NCBI RefSeq assembly: GCF_003086795.1
Contig: NZ_CP026003.1
Location: 2,376,777 to 2,440,776, forward strand
Length of the DNA: 64,000 nt
Direction of reading: 5' to 3'
From: Stenotrophomonas sp. SAU14A_NAIMI4_5
GTDB lineage: Bacteria; Pseudomonadota; Gammaproteobacteria; Xanthomonadales; Xanthomonadaceae
The notes beneath the pieces were generated by a model. The model did not search any database and had not been told where the DNA came from. It was given only the letters and a program-made list of their open reading frames with translations. Made by a program: the position numbers and the translations under genes. Within the stretch, counting starts at the first letter, position 1. Every line of letters begins with the position of its first letter. This document shows, in pieces, positions 32,737-41,233 of the stretch.

Positions 32737-33690
32737 ATGTCCGCTGCTGCGCCCCTTCCACGCCGACGTGAGCGACTGCTGCGCACCCTGCGACGCTGGT
32801 TCGATACCGAGGCCGCCGCGGCGCAGGCCGATCCGGCGCAGCGCGGCCGCATCGACTGGCTGCGGGCCGTGCCCTTCGTCCTGCTGCATGTGGCGTGCCT
32901 GGGGGTGATCTGGGTCGGCGTGTCCTGGACCGCGGTAGCGGTCGCGCTCGCGCTGTACGCGGTGCGGATGTTCGCGATCACCGGCTTCTACCATCGCTAT
33001 TTTTCGCACCGCACCTTCCAGGCCTCGCGCCCGGTGCAGTTCATCTTCGCGGTGATCGGTGCGTCCAGTGTGCAGCGTGGCCCCTTGTGGTGGGCCGCCC
33101 ACCACCGCCATCACCACCGCCATGCCGACCAGCCGCAGGACCCGCATTCGCCCAATGAGGGCGGGTTCTGGCGCAGCCACATGGGCTGGTTCCTGACCCG
33201 CGAAGCCTTTGCCACGGATCTGGCGCGCGTGCCCGACCTGGCCCGTTTCCCTGAACTGCGCTGGCTGGACCGCTTCGACATCGCCGTACCAGTATTACTG
33301 GCCGCGGGCCTGTACGGCCTCGGCGCGCTGCTGGAGCGCATGGCACCCGGCCTGCACACGACGGGCCCGCAGCTGCTGGTCTGGGGCTTCTTCATCTCCA
33401 CTGTGGTGCTGTTCCATGCCACGGTCACCATCAATTCGCTGGCCCACCGCTTCGGCAGCCGCCGCTTCGAGACGCGCGATGACAGCCGCAACAACCTGTG
33501 GCTGGCCCTGCTGACCTTCGGCGAAGGCTGGCACAACAACCACCATTTCTTCCCCGGCACCGCCCGCCAGGGCTTCCGCTGGTGGGAAGTGGACCTGACC
33601 TGGTACGGCCTGCGCCTGATGGCCGCCGTCGGCCTGGTCAGCGGACTGAAGCCGATACCCGAGTGGGTGCTGGCCAAGGCGAAGGACTGA
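32737..33690 (+). CDS. Membrane fatty acid desaturase (acyl-CoA delta-9 type)
   Basis: This 317-residue di-iron membrane desaturase inserts a double bond in fatty acyl chains. The three histidine boxes are present: HRYFSHRTFQ, HHRHHHRHAD and the C-terminal EGWHNNHHFFP. Hydrophobic segments flank them (FVLLHVACLGVIWVGVSW; LLVWGFFISTVVLFHATVTI). I set the start at 32737 because the promoter boxes end at 32703, which excludes earlier in-frame ATGs. It heads an eight-gene block of lipid enzymes reaching 39958, with mostly overlapping or very short junctions. Unsaturated chains are the substrates for the CFA-type methyltransferases downstream. Confidence 0.9.
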   Translation: MSAAAPLPRRRERLLRTLRRWFDTEAAAAQADPAQRGRIDWLRAVPFVLLHVACLGVIWVGVSWTAVAVALALYAVRMFAITGFYHRYFSHRTFQASRPVQFIFAVIGASSVQRGPLWWAAHHRHHHRHADQPQDPHSPNEGGFWRSHMGWFLTREAFATDLARVPDLARFPELRWLDRFDIAVPVLLAAGLYGLGALLERMAPGLHTTGPQLLVWGFFISTVVLFHATVTINSLAHRFGSRRFETRDDSRNNLWLALLTFGEGWHNNHHFFPGTARQGFRWWEVDLTWYGLRLMAAVGLVSGLKPIPEWVLAKAKD

Positions 33691-33692
33691 GC

Positions 33693-34970
33693 ATGCGCAT
33701 CGCGGTCATCGGTTCGGGCATTGCAGGGCTGGCCAGTGCGTACTGGCTGGACGGCGAGCACGAAGTCACCCTGTATGAAGCCAACGACTATCTGGGCGGG
33801 CACACCCACACCCATCGGGTGCAGGTCGACGGCCAGCAGATGTCGGTCGACACCGGCTTCATCGTCTTCAATCCGCAGCACTATCCGCTGCTGACGGCCC
33901 TGTTCGACGAGCTGGGCGTGGCGTCACAGCCCACCACCATGAGCTTCTCGATGCACAGCGACCGCAGTGGCGTGGAGTACAACGCCACCTCGCTGGACGG
34001 CCTGTTCTGCCAGCGCCGCAACCTGGTCTCGCCGCGCTTCTGGGGCATGCTGGCCGACCTGCGCCGCTTCTATCGGGATGCGCCGCTGCTGCTGGCCGAG
34101 GCCGAAGGCCCGACGCTGGGACAGTATCTGCGCCAGCAGCGCTTCGGCGATGCCTTCGTGGAGGAACACCTGTTGCCGATGGCCTCGGCGCTGTGGTCAT
34201 CGCCGACCGCCACCGTGCTGGACTTCCCGGCGCGCTACCTGGTGCAGTTCATGGCCAATCACCAGATGCTGCAGATGACCGGTCGCCCGCCGTGGCGGGT
34301 GGTCAAGGGCGGCTCGGCGCGATATGTCGAGGCGCTGCGCGGCCGCTGGCGCGTGCATGAGCGGCTGGAAACGCCGGTGCAGGCGGTCGAGCGCATGCCG
34401 TGGGGCGCGCGCGTGCACAGCTCGGCCGGTATTGAAGGCTTCGACGAGGTGATCCTGGCCTGCCACAGCGACCAGGCCCTTGCCCTGCTGGCAGACGCCG
34501 ATCCGGTTGAAAGCGCCGTGCTGGGCGCGATCCGCTACCAGGCCAATGAGGCCGTGCTGCACACCGATGCCTCGCTCCTGCCCGCCAACCGCAAGGCCTG
34601 GGCCGCCTGGAACGCACACGTACCGGAAGATCCTTCGGCGCCCTGCACGGTCAGCTACTGCATGAACCTGCTGCAGGGCCTGCCCGGCGGGACGCCGTTG
34701 GTGGTGACCCTCAACCGCAGTGATGCCATCGATCCGTCCAAGGTGCTGCGCCGCCTGCACTATGCGCACCCCGTGCACGACCATGCCGCCGTGCGGGCAC
34801 AGCAGCGCTGGGGCGAGATCCAGGGCCACCGCCACACCTGGTTCGCCGGTGCTTACTGGGGCTGGGGTTTCCACGAGGACGGCATTGCCAGCGCACGGCG
34901 CACGGTTGATGCGCTGCGCGCCCGCACCGGCATCGCGTCGCCGCTGCGGCCGACCGAGATCACGGCATGA
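33693..34970 (+). CDS. FAD-dependent amine-oxidase-like protein (lipid desaturase candidate)
   Basis: This 425-residue flavoprotein starts with the FAD motif RIAVIGSGIAGLASAYWL and EVTLYEANDYLGGHTHTH. The NAD(P)/flavin oxidase family hallmark continues with VDTGFIVFNPQHYP. The C-terminal AGAYWGWGFHEDGIASA closes the FAD site. Homologues occur next to cfa in ChrR-sigma clusters. In Rhodobacter, proteins of this kind take part in furan fatty acid formation, acting on methylated acyl chains. The same role here is inferred from context. It begins 3 bp after the desaturase stop and overlaps the DUF1365 gene by 4 nt. Confidence 0.88.
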   Translation: MRIAVIGSGIAGLASAYWLDGEHEVTLYEANDYLGGHTHTHRVQVDGQQMSVDTGFIVFNPQHYPLLTALFDELGVASQPTTMSFSMHSDRSGVEYNATSLDGLFCQRRNLVSPRFWGMLADLRRFYRDAPLLLAEAEGPTLGQYLRQQRFGDAFVEEHLLPMASALWSSPTATVLDFPARYLVQFMANHQMLQMTGRPPWRVVKGGSARYVEALRGRWRVHERLETPVQAVERMPWGARVHSSAGIEGFDEVILACHSDQALALLADADPVESAVLGAIRYQANEAVLHTDASLLPANRKAWAAWNAHVPEDPSAPCTVSYCMNLLQGLPGGTPLVVTLNRSDAIDPSKVLRRLHYAHPVHDHAAVRAQQRWGEIQGHRHTWFAGAYWGWGFHEDGIASARRTVDALRARTGIASPLRPTEITA

Positions 34971-35734
34971 CCGCCAGTGCGCTCTATGTCGGGCAGGTGC
35001 AGCACCGCCGGCACCATCCGCATGCGCACGCATTCCGCTACCCGGTGGCGCAGCTGCTGCTGGATCTGGACGAGCTGGACACGATCTTCGCCGGGCGCTG
35101 GCTGTGGTCGGTCAACCGACGCAACCTGGCCGAGTTCCGCCGCAGCGACTACCTGGGCGATGCGAAGGTGCCACTGGCCGATGCCGTGCGCGACCATGCC
35201 GCCACCGTGCTGGGCCGTCGCCCGGAAGGACCCGTGCGGCTGCTGACCCACCTGCGTTTTGGCGGCCACGTGTTCAACCCGGTCAGCTTCTACTACTGCT
35301 ACCAGGCCGACGGCAGCACCCTGGACTGCATCGTCGCCGACATCACCAATACTCCGTGGAAGGAACGCCACGCCTACGTACTGCCGGTCGAGCAGGCGCA
35401 GCACGAAGGTGGCAGCCTGCGCTGGCAGTTCGACAAGTGCTTCCACGTGTCGCCCTTCATGCCGATGGACTGCCGCTACGACTGGCGCTTCAACGCTCCC
35501 GGCGATGCGCTGCGCGTGCACATGCAGGTCTGGCGCGAGGGCGTGCGCCAGTTCGATGCGACCCAGTCCATGCAGCGCCATCCGCTGGACGGCCGCGGCC
35601 TGGCGCGGGTGCTGCTGGGCTACCCGCTGATGACCGTGCAGGTGGTCGCCGCCATCCACTGGCAGGCGCTGCGCCTGTGGCTGAAACGCAACCCCGTGCA
35701 CGACCACCCTTCCCTTGCCGAGAAACCGCGATGA
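34967..35734 (+). CDS. DUF1365 family protein
   Basis: This is a 255-residue DUF1365 protein. Family features are the start SALYVGQVQHRRHHPHAHAF, RRSDYLGD, LLTHLRFGGHVFNPVSFYYC and HVSPFMPMDCRYDW. No signal peptide is present; a short hydrophobic patch near the C-terminus (MTVQVVAAIHWQALRLWL) may contact the membrane. The biochemical role is not established, but the family is almost always located between the amine-oxidase-like gene and cfa. ATGA overlaps on both sides indicate strict co-translation with those two enzymes, so the three probably act together on membrane lipids. Confidence 0.9.
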   Translation: MTASALYVGQVQHRRHHPHAHAFRYPVAQLLLDLDELDTIFAGRWLWSVNRRNLAEFRRSDYLGDAKVPLADAVRDHAATVLGRRPEGPVRLLTHLRFGGHVFNPVSFYYCYQADGSTLDCIVADITNTPWKERHAYVLPVEQAQHEGGSLRWQFDKCFHVSPFMPMDCRYDWRFNAPGDALRVHMQVWREGVRQFDATQSMQRHPLDGRGLARVLLGYPLMTVQVVAAIHWQALRLWLKRNPVHDHPSLAEKPR

Positions 35735-36990
35735 ACAATCTGACGCCTTCGGTGGCCCTGCCCCGTGCCGGTGCACTGGACGCCTTCCTGCGCCGTCGCC
35801 TGCTGGCCCAGCTGGCCCCGATGCACGACGGCCAGCTGCGCGTACGCGATGCCTTCGGCGAGGTGCTGCTGGGCGATGGCCAGGGCCCGCTGCAGGCCAC
35901 GGTGACCATCGACGACCCGGCCTTCTACCGCAAGGTGGCCGCGCAGGGCAGCGTCGGCGCCGGCGAAAGCTACATCCACGGCGACTGGCGCTGCGATGAC
36001 CTGGTGGCGCTGGTCCGCCTGCTGGTGCGCAACCGCGATCTGCTGGACGGCATGGAGCGCGGCCCGGCACGCGCCGCCGGCTGGCTGCTGCGCGGCTGGA
36101 ACCGCCTGCGCCGCAACAGCCGCGAGGGCAGCCGCCGCAACATTGCCGCCCACTACGACCTCGGCAATGATTTCTTCGCGCTGTTCCTGTCGCCGGACCT
36201 GATGTATTCCTCGGCGCTGTACGCACAGGCGGACGAGCCGCTGGAAGTGGCCTCGACCCGCAAGCTGGACCGCATCTGCGAGCAGCTGCAGCTGCAGCCG
36301 GGCGACCGCGTGGTCGAGATCGGCACCGGCTGGGGCGGCTTTGCCGTGCATGCGGCACGCCATTACGGCTGCCACGTCACCACCACCACCATTTCCGCCG
36401 AACAGCACGCACTGGCCGTGCAGCGCGTGCAGGACGCGGGTCTGCAGGAGCGCGTGACCGTGCTGATGCAGGACTACCGCGACCTGCAGGGCCAGTTCGA
36501 CAAGCTGGTCTCCATCGAGATGATCGAGGCCATCGGCGCCGAGTTCCTCGATACCTACATGGGCACCCTGCAGCGCCTGCTGAAACCCGATGGCGTGGCC
36601 CTGCTGCAGGCGATCACCATCGAAGACCACCGCTACGAACAGGCCCGGCGCAGCGTCGACTACATCAAGCGCTTCGTGTTCCCGGGCAGCTTCATTCCTT
36701 CGATCAACGCGATCATGGCGGCCAAGACCCGGGCCAGCGACCTGCAGCTGATCGCCCAGCAGGACTTCGGCCATTCCTACGCGCTCACCCTGCGCGCCTG
36801 GCGCCAGCGTTTCCTGGCCCAGCGCGCCGCCGTGCAGGCACAGGGGTTCGACGAGCGCTTCTGCCGCTTGTGGGAGTTCTACCTGGCCTACTGCGAGGGT
36901 GGCTTCCTGGAGCGCTCCATCGGCGTGTCGCACCTGCTGCTGGCGCGGCCGGGCCATTGCACCGACGTCCCCACCGGCCGCGAGGCCTGA
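35731..36990 (+). CDS. cfa: Cyclopropane-fatty-acyl-phospholipid synthase
   Basis: This 419-residue enzyme adds a methylene from SAM across double bonds of phospholipid acyl chains. The N-terminal region (about 1-120) has DPAFYRKVAAQGSVGAGESY and IHGDW. The SAM-binding core starts with NIAAHYDLGNDFFALFLSPD, LMYSSALY, and VVEIGTGWGGFAVHAA. Further motifs are TTTISAEQHALA, KLVSIEMIEAIG and DYIKRFVFPGSFIPS. These match E. coli Cfa in order. It overlaps DUF1365 by 4 nt. A second CFA-like methyltransferase lies at 38339, so the operon has two related enzymes that probably differ in reaction. Confidence 0.94.
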   Translation: MNNLTPSVALPRAGALDAFLRRRLLAQLAPMHDGQLRVRDAFGEVLLGDGQGPLQATVTIDDPAFYRKVAAQGSVGAGESYIHGDWRCDDLVALVRLLVRNRDLLDGMERGPARAAGWLLRGWNRLRRNSREGSRRNIAAHYDLGNDFFALFLSPDLMYSSALYAQADEPLEVASTRKLDRICEQLQLQPGDRVVEIGTGWGGFAVHAARHYGCHVTTTTISAEQHALAVQRVQDAGLQERVTVLMQDYRDLQGQFDKLVSIEMIEAIGAEFLDTYMGTLQRLLKPDGVALLQAITIEDHRYEQARRSVDYIKRFVFPGSFIPSINAIMAAKTRASDLQLIAQQDFGHSYALTLRAWRQRFLAQRAAVQAQGFDERFCRLWEFYLAYCEGGFLERSIGVSHLLLARPGHCTDVPTGREA

Positions 36991-37005
36991 GATGGGAGGC
37001 CTTAT

Positions 37006-37554
37006 ATGAAACGGACCTGGGCCAACCTGTTCGGCAACCAGCTGGTCTGGCTGTGCGCGGTGGCTGGCGCGGGCCGGGGCTGGCAATGGCCGGCACTGCT
37101 GGCCGCAGCGCTGCATGTCGCCAGCCAGCTGCTGACCAGCCCGGTGCCGCGCATTGACCTGCGCCTGCTGCTGCTCGCCCTCGCCTGCGCCTGGCTGGTG
37201 GATGGCATCGCCGCCGCCAGCGGCACCGTGCGCTATGCCGCCGCGCCGCTGGGCTGGGCACCGCCGCCGTGGATCATGGCGCTGTGGGCGGCGTTCGCGA
37301 TGACCCTGACCAGCTCGATGACCTTCCTGCAGCGGCACCGCCTGCTGCCGGTGCTGTTCGGCCTGCTGCTGGCACCGCTGGCCTATCTGTCGGCGGCGCG
37401 TGGCTTCCAGGCCGTGCAGTTTTACGCACCCGTGTGGCAGGGCGTCCTGCTGCTGGGGGTGGGCTGGAGCATCGCCCTGCCGCTGCTGTGCGCGCTGGCA
37501 CGCCGCGGCAATGGCAACGCAGCCGCAAGCACAGACAAAGGAGTACGCGCATGA
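37006..37554 (+). CDS. DUF2878 membrane protein
   Basis: This 182-residue protein has four or five predicted transmembrane helices and belongs to DUF2878. It begins MKRTWANLFGNQLVWLCAVA and includes LLLLALACAWLVDGIAAASG and PWIMALWAAFAMTLTSSMTF. GGGAGG lies 7 nt ahead of the ATG, and the gene follows cfa by 15 bp. DUF2878 is a regular member of ChrR-sigma lipid clusters but has no demonstrated function. It overlaps the DUF1295 gene by 4 nt. Confidence 0.85.
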   Translation: MKRTWANLFGNQLVWLCAVAGAGRGWQWPALLAAALHVASQLLTSPVPRIDLRLLLLALACAWLVDGIAAASGTVRYAAAPLGWAPPPWIMALWAAFAMTLTSSMTFLQRHRLLPVLFGLLLAPLAYLSAARGFQAVQFYAPVWQGVLLLGVGWSIALPLLCALARRGNGNAAASTDKGVRA

Positions 37555-38342
37555 ACCTGCTCGGCTGGGTGCTGCTCTACGCAGTGCTGGTGATGTGCTG
37601 GGGCTGGGTCTGGCAGCGCCGCCACCGCAACATCGGCGTGGTCGACGTGCTGTGGGCCAAGGGCGTGGCCGCGGGCGCACTGCTGCTGGCCTGGCTGGGT
37701 GACGGCGGCCTGCAGCCGCGCATCGCGCTGGCGGTGCTGGGCGGGCTATGGGGCAGCCGGCTGGCCCTGCATCTGTGGCACCGCGTGCGCAGTGAAGACG
37801 AGGACGGTCGCTACCGCTATCTGCGCGAACACTGGAACGGTCACCAGGGAAAGATCTTCGGCTTCTTCATGGCCCAGGCGCTGCTGGTGGTGCTGTTCGC
37901 CCTGCCGTTCCTGGCCGTGGCGCGCAACCCGGCCACCGGCCATGCCGGCTGGATCGCCGCGGCCATTGCGGTATGGCTGCTCAGCGTCGGTGGCGAAGCC
38001 GTGGCCGACCGCCAGCTCGCACGCTTCCGCGCCGACCCCGCCAACAAGGGCCGGACCTGCCGGCAGGGGCTGTGGCGCTACTCGCGCCATCCCAACTATT
38101 TCTTCGAGTGGCTGCACTGGTTCACCTATGTGCTGCTGGCCGTCGGCTCACCGCTATGGTGGCTGGCGTGGTCGGGACCGGTGGTGATGTACCTGTTCCT
38201 GCGCTACCTCAGCGGCGTCCCCTTCACCGAGAAACAGGCCCTGCGCAGCCGCGGCGATGACTACCGCGACTACCAGCGCAGCACCTCGATGTTCTTCCCG
38301 TGGTTCCCCCGCACTTCCCCTTCCCAGGACCGCACGCCATGA
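37551..38342 (+). CDS. DUF1295 protein (steroid-5-alpha-reductase-like)
   Basis: This 263-residue membrane protein of DUF1295 is related to steroid 5-alpha-reductase and isoprenylcysteine methyltransferase folds, which bind NADPH or SAM at the membrane. Hallmarks are NIGVVDVLWAKGVAAGALLL, RYRYLREHW, and the conserved C-terminal cofactor region GLWRYSRHPNYFFEWLHWFT. About six hydrophobic helices are present. AAGGAG precedes the start. It overlaps its neighbours by 4 nt on both sides. By homology it may reduce a double bond in an acyl or isoprenoid chain. This is unproven. Confidence 0.87.
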   Translation: MNLLGWVLLYAVLVMCWGWVWQRRHRNIGVVDVLWAKGVAAGALLLAWLGDGGLQPRIALAVLGGLWGSRLALHLWHRVRSEDEDGRYRYLREHWNGHQGKIFGFFMAQALLVVLFALPFLAVARNPATGHAGWIAAAIAVWLLSVGGEAVADRQLARFRADPANKGRTCRQGLWRYSRHPNYFFEWLHWFTYVLLAVGSPLWWLAWSGPVVMYLFLRYLSGVPFTEKQALRSRGDDYRDYQRSTSMFFPWFPRTSPSQDRTP

Positions 38343-39412
38343 ACGCCACCAGCACGCTGCACCCTCCCGTCGAGATCGAAGGCGGCCTGACCGGCTGGGC
38401 CGAGCGCGGCTGGATCCCGGACGCTGCCCTGCGTGCAGGCATCCGTCGCCTGTGCGCGCAGCGCCTGCAGGAGGAGGACGAGGGCGGCCAGGAAGGACAG
38501 TCGGTACGCTTCCAGCGTCGCATCGCCGAACTGGCCGGCAGCCCGCTCGCCCTGCACGTCGATGCCGCCAACCGCCAGCATTACGAGGTGCCGGCCGCGT
38601 TCTTCCAGGCCTGCCTCGGCAAGCGCCTGAAGTACAGCAGCTGCTACTACCGCACCGGTCACGAAACCCTGGACCAGGCCGAAGAGGCGATGCTGGAGCT
38701 GTATGGGCAGCGCGCCGGGCTGCGTGACGGCCAGGACATCCTCGAGCTCGGCTGCGGCTGGGGTTCGCTCACCCTGTGGATGGCCGAGCGCTACCCGAAT
38801 GCGCGCATCACCGCGGTGTCCAACTCGCACAGCCAGCGCGAGCACATCATGGGCCAGTGCCAGGCACGTGGCCTGCGCAACGTCGAGGTCCTCACCCGCG
38901 ACGTGAACCAGCTGGAGCTGCCGAGCGCGCGTTTCGACCGTTGCGTGTCGGTGGAGATGTTCGAGCACGTGCGCAACTACCAGCAGCTGCTGCAGCGCAT
39001 TTCTGCCTGGCTGCGGCCGGACGGCGCACTGTTCGTGCACATCTTCGCCCACCGCACACTGATGTACCCGTTCGAGACCGAAGGTGATGACAACTGGATG
39101 GGGCGGCACTTCTTCACCGGTGGCCTGATGCCGGCCGCCGACACCCTCCTGCATTTCCAGCAGCACCTGCAGCTGGACCAGCGCTGGCTGCTGGACGGCA
39201 CGCACTACCAGCGCACCGCCAACCACTGGCTGGACAACCAGGACGCGGCCCGTGCGCAGCTGATGCCGATCCTGCAGGCGACCTACGGCGAGGCCGCCGC
39301 GCGCATCTGGTGGCAGCGCTGGCGCATGTTCTGGATGGCCTGCGCCGAGCTGTTCGGCTATGACGATGGCCAGCAGTGGCTGGTCGCCCACTACCTGTTC
39401 CGCCCCCGCTGA
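38339..39412 (+). CDS. Second CFA-like SAM methyltransferase
   Basis: This 357-residue class I methyltransferase is related to cyclopropane synthase but shorter at the N-terminus. Core motifs are FFQACLGKRLKYSSCYYRTG, ILELGCGWGSLTLWMAERYP, ITAVSNSHSQREHI and RCVSVEMFEHVRNYQQLL. The SMEM-type tyrosine/glutamate region of Cfa is replaced by SVEMFEH. Such paralogues in ChrR-sigma operons are candidates for the methylase that makes methyl-branched unsaturated fatty acids, precursors of furan fatty acids. The exact product here is not determinable from sequence. It is coupled to DUF1295 by a 4-nt overlap and followed after 12 bp by the lipocalin gene. Confidence 0.88.
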   Translation: MNATSTLHPPVEIEGGLTGWAERGWIPDAALRAGIRRLCAQRLQEEDEGGQEGQSVRFQRRIAELAGSPLALHVDAANRQHYEVPAAFFQACLGKRLKYSSCYYRTGHETLDQAEEAMLELYGQRAGLRDGQDILELGCGWGSLTLWMAERYPNARITAVSNSHSQREHIMGQCQARGLRNVEVLTRDVNQLELPSARFDRCVSVEMFEHVRNYQQLLQRISAWLRPDGALFVHIFAHRTLMYPFETEGDDNWMGRHFFTGGLMPAADTLLHFQQHLQLDQRWLLDGTHYQRTANHWLDNQDAARAQLMPILQATYGEAAARIWWQRWRMFWMACAELFGYDDGQQWLVAHYLFRPR

Positions 39413-39424
39413 AGGAGACTGGCG

Positions 39425-39958
39425 ATGCGTATGCCCCCCTTGTTCACCCTGCTGACATTGGCCCTGTTCGGCACAGGCTGCAGCAGCCAGGACACCCGGC
39501 CACTGCCACGCGAAGCGTCGGTGGACGTGCCACGCTTCATGGGCGACTGGTACGTGATCGCCCACATTCCCTCCCGGCCGGAGCGCGAGGCTTTTGACGC
39601 CGTCGAGAGCTATTCCCTACGCCCGGATGGCCGCATCCAGACCACTTTCACCTACCGTAAGGGCAACTTCCAGGCGCCATACAAGAGCATGCACCCGGTC
39701 GGCCGGGTGGAAGAGGAAGGCGCCGGCGCGGTGTGGGGCATGCAGTTCATCTGGCCGATCCAGGCCGAGTACATCATCGCCTGGCTGGACGACGACTATC
39801 AGCAGACGATCGTCGGCCGCAGCAAGCGCGACTATGTCTGGTACATGGCGCGCACGCCGCAGGTGTCACCGCAGGAGTATCAGGCTGCGGTCGAGCGCAT
39901 CGCCGCGATGGGCTATGACACCTCGAAGCTGAGGAAGGTTCCGCAGTCCGTGCGTTGA
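39425..39958 (+). CDS. blc: Blc-type lipocalin lipoprotein
   Basis: This 177-residue protein has a lipoprotein signal peptide ending in ALFGTGC (Cys19 as lipidation site). A bacterial lipocalin barrel follows. The family motif GxW is in VPRFMGDWYVIAHIP. Other conserved strands are AVESYSLRPDGRIQTTFTYR, WPIQAEYIIAWLDDDYQQTI and YVWYMARTP. GGAGACTGGCG precedes the ATG. Lipocalins of this type bind fatty acids or lysophospholipids at the outer membrane. As the last gene of the lipid-modification operon it could carry or scavenge damaged or modified acyl chains. Confidence 0.9.
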   Translation: MRMPPLFTLLTLALFGTGCSSQDTRPLPREASVDVPRFMGDWYVIAHIPSRPEREAFDAVESYSLRPDGRIQTTFTYRKGNFQAPYKSMHPVGRVEEEGAGAVWGMQFIWPIQAEYIIAWLDDDYQQTIVGRSKRDYVWYMARTPQVSPQEYQAAVERIAAMGYDTSKLRKVPQSVR

Positions 39959-39978
39959 TCCCGCCACATGAATGGGCA

Positions 39979-39994
39979 CCACCGGTACCGGTGG
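39979..39994. terminator. Perfect palindrome after the lipocalin gene
   Basis: CCACCGGTACCGGTGG is a perfect 16-bp palindrome 21 bp after the lipocalin stop. It may end the lipid operon transcript or serve as a protein-binding site. There is no U-tract. Confidence 0.35.
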
Positions 39995-40032
39995 CGAGGC
40001 ACCGCCCCGCTCCTCTATAGTCAGCCGGGCAC

Positions 40033-40051
40033 GACAGGCACGGTGCCTGTC
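40033..40051. promoter_or_regulatory. 9-1-9 palindrome before the SPFH operon
   Basis: GACAGGCAC-G-GTGCCTGTC is a perfect inverted repeat 22 bp ahead of the SPFH start codon. A TATAGT box lies just upstream at about 40016. It could be an operator overlapping the transcription start or a 5'-leader hairpin. Confidence 0.45.
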
Positions 40052-40073
40052 CGGTAACCACAGGGAGCAGGTC

Positions 40074-41213
40074 ATGGGTCTGGTACAGGCGGTCAAGGGT
40101 GCAGTGGGCGGTGTTCTGGCCGACCAGTGGAAAGACTTCTACACCGTGCCGACGGGCCTGCCGTCGACCGCGGCCCTGTTCGCGGCCGTGCCGCAGGGCA
40201 CCAATGCCGGCCGTGGCTCGAACACCAGCGGCTCGTCCAACATCATCAGCAACGGCTCGAAGATCGTCGTGCCCGAAGGCTACGGCCTGCTGCTGTTCCA
40301 GGACGGCGCGATCACTGCCTTCGTCGCCGAGCCGGGTGGCTACGAGTGGCGCTCGGACGACCTCAACTCGCAGTCGATCTTCGCCGGTGACGGGCTGGTC
40401 AGCACCTTCATCAAGCAGAGCTGGGAACGCTTCAAGTTCGGCGGCCAGCCGGGCTCGCAGCAGGCCGCCTTCTTCGTCTCGCTGAAGGAACTGCCGGACA
40501 ACCGCTTCGGCACCCAGTCGGAAATCTACTGGGACGATGCCTTCCTCAACACCCAGGTCGGCGCGGTTACCCGTGGCTCGTACACGCTGAAGATCGTCGA
40601 CCCGATCCTGTTCGTGAAGAACTTCGTGCCGGCCAGCTACCTGCGCCCGGGCCAGGTGTTCGACTTCACCGACATGGACAATGCCGCCGCCACCCAGCTG
40701 TTCAATGAAGTGGTGGGTTCGCTGGCACCGGCGTTCAGCCTGTACAGCAACGACCCGTCCAAGGGCAACCGCATCACCAAGCTGCAGCAGGATTCGATCG
40801 GCTTCGCGCAGAGCCTGTCGGCGGCCGTCGAGCAGGCCTACCAGTGGAAGTCCGACCGTGGCCTGGCCATCGTCAAGACCGCCATCGTTTCGATCGAGTA
40901 CGACGCCAACACCCGTGAACTGCTGAAGACCGTGCAGCGCGCCGATGCGCTGTCCGGTTCGCGCGGCAATTCCAACCTGCAGGCCAGCGTGGCCCAGGGC
41001 ATCCAGTCGGCCGGCGAGAACGGTGGCGCGGCGGGCCTGGTCGGCGTCGGCATGGCCTCGGGCATGTTCGGTGCGGGCAGCCTGCAGCAGCCGACCGCGC
41101 CGGCCGCCGATGATCCGGTGGCCAAGCTGAAGAAGGCCAAGGAAATGCTCGACCTGGGCCTGATCACCCAGGGCGACTACGACGCGCTGAAGGCCAAGGC
41201 GCTGGGCCTGTAA
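40074..41213 (+). CDS. SPFH-domain protein with SHOCT tail (virion core protein-like)
   Basis: This is a 379-residue soluble SPFH-domain protein of the group often named virion core protein or YdjI-like. The SPFH part (about 30-260) contains KIVVPEGYGLLLFQDGAITA, TQSEIYWDDAFLNTQVG and SYTLKIVDPILFVKNFVP. After a Gly/Ala-rich stretch a short SHOCT motif closes the protein (DPVAKLKKAKEMLDLGLITQ). GGGAGCAGGTC precedes the ATG. It is followed by a double zinc-ribbon membrane protein and an 86-residue protein in one operon. Proteins of this set are thought to organise membrane-associated complexes, possibly in stress response. The function is inferred only. Confidence 0.87.
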   Translation: MGLVQAVKGAVGGVLADQWKDFYTVPTGLPSTAALFAAVPQGTNAGRGSNTSGSSNIISNGSKIVVPEGYGLLLFQDGAITAFVAEPGGYEWRSDDLNSQSIFAGDGLVSTFIKQSWERFKFGGQPGSQQAAFFVSLKELPDNRFGTQSEIYWDDAFLNTQVGAVTRGSYTLKIVDPILFVKNFVPASYLRPGQVFDFTDMDNAAATQLFNEVVGSLAPAFSLYSNDPSKGNRITKLQQDSIGFAQSLSAAVEQAYQWKSDRGLAIVKTAIVSIEYDANTRELLKTVQRADALSGSRGNSNLQASVAQGIQSAGENGGAAGLVGVGMASGMFGAGSLQQPTAPAADDPVAKLKKAKEMLDLGLITQGDYDALKAKALGL

Positions 41214-41233
41214 GCCGCCGGACGCGCAGACCC

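Noticed and set aside
35620..37680. 686-codon minus-strand open frame opposite cfa/DUF2878
   Set aside because: It is an antisense shadow of three well-supported overlapping genes, with composition bias only.
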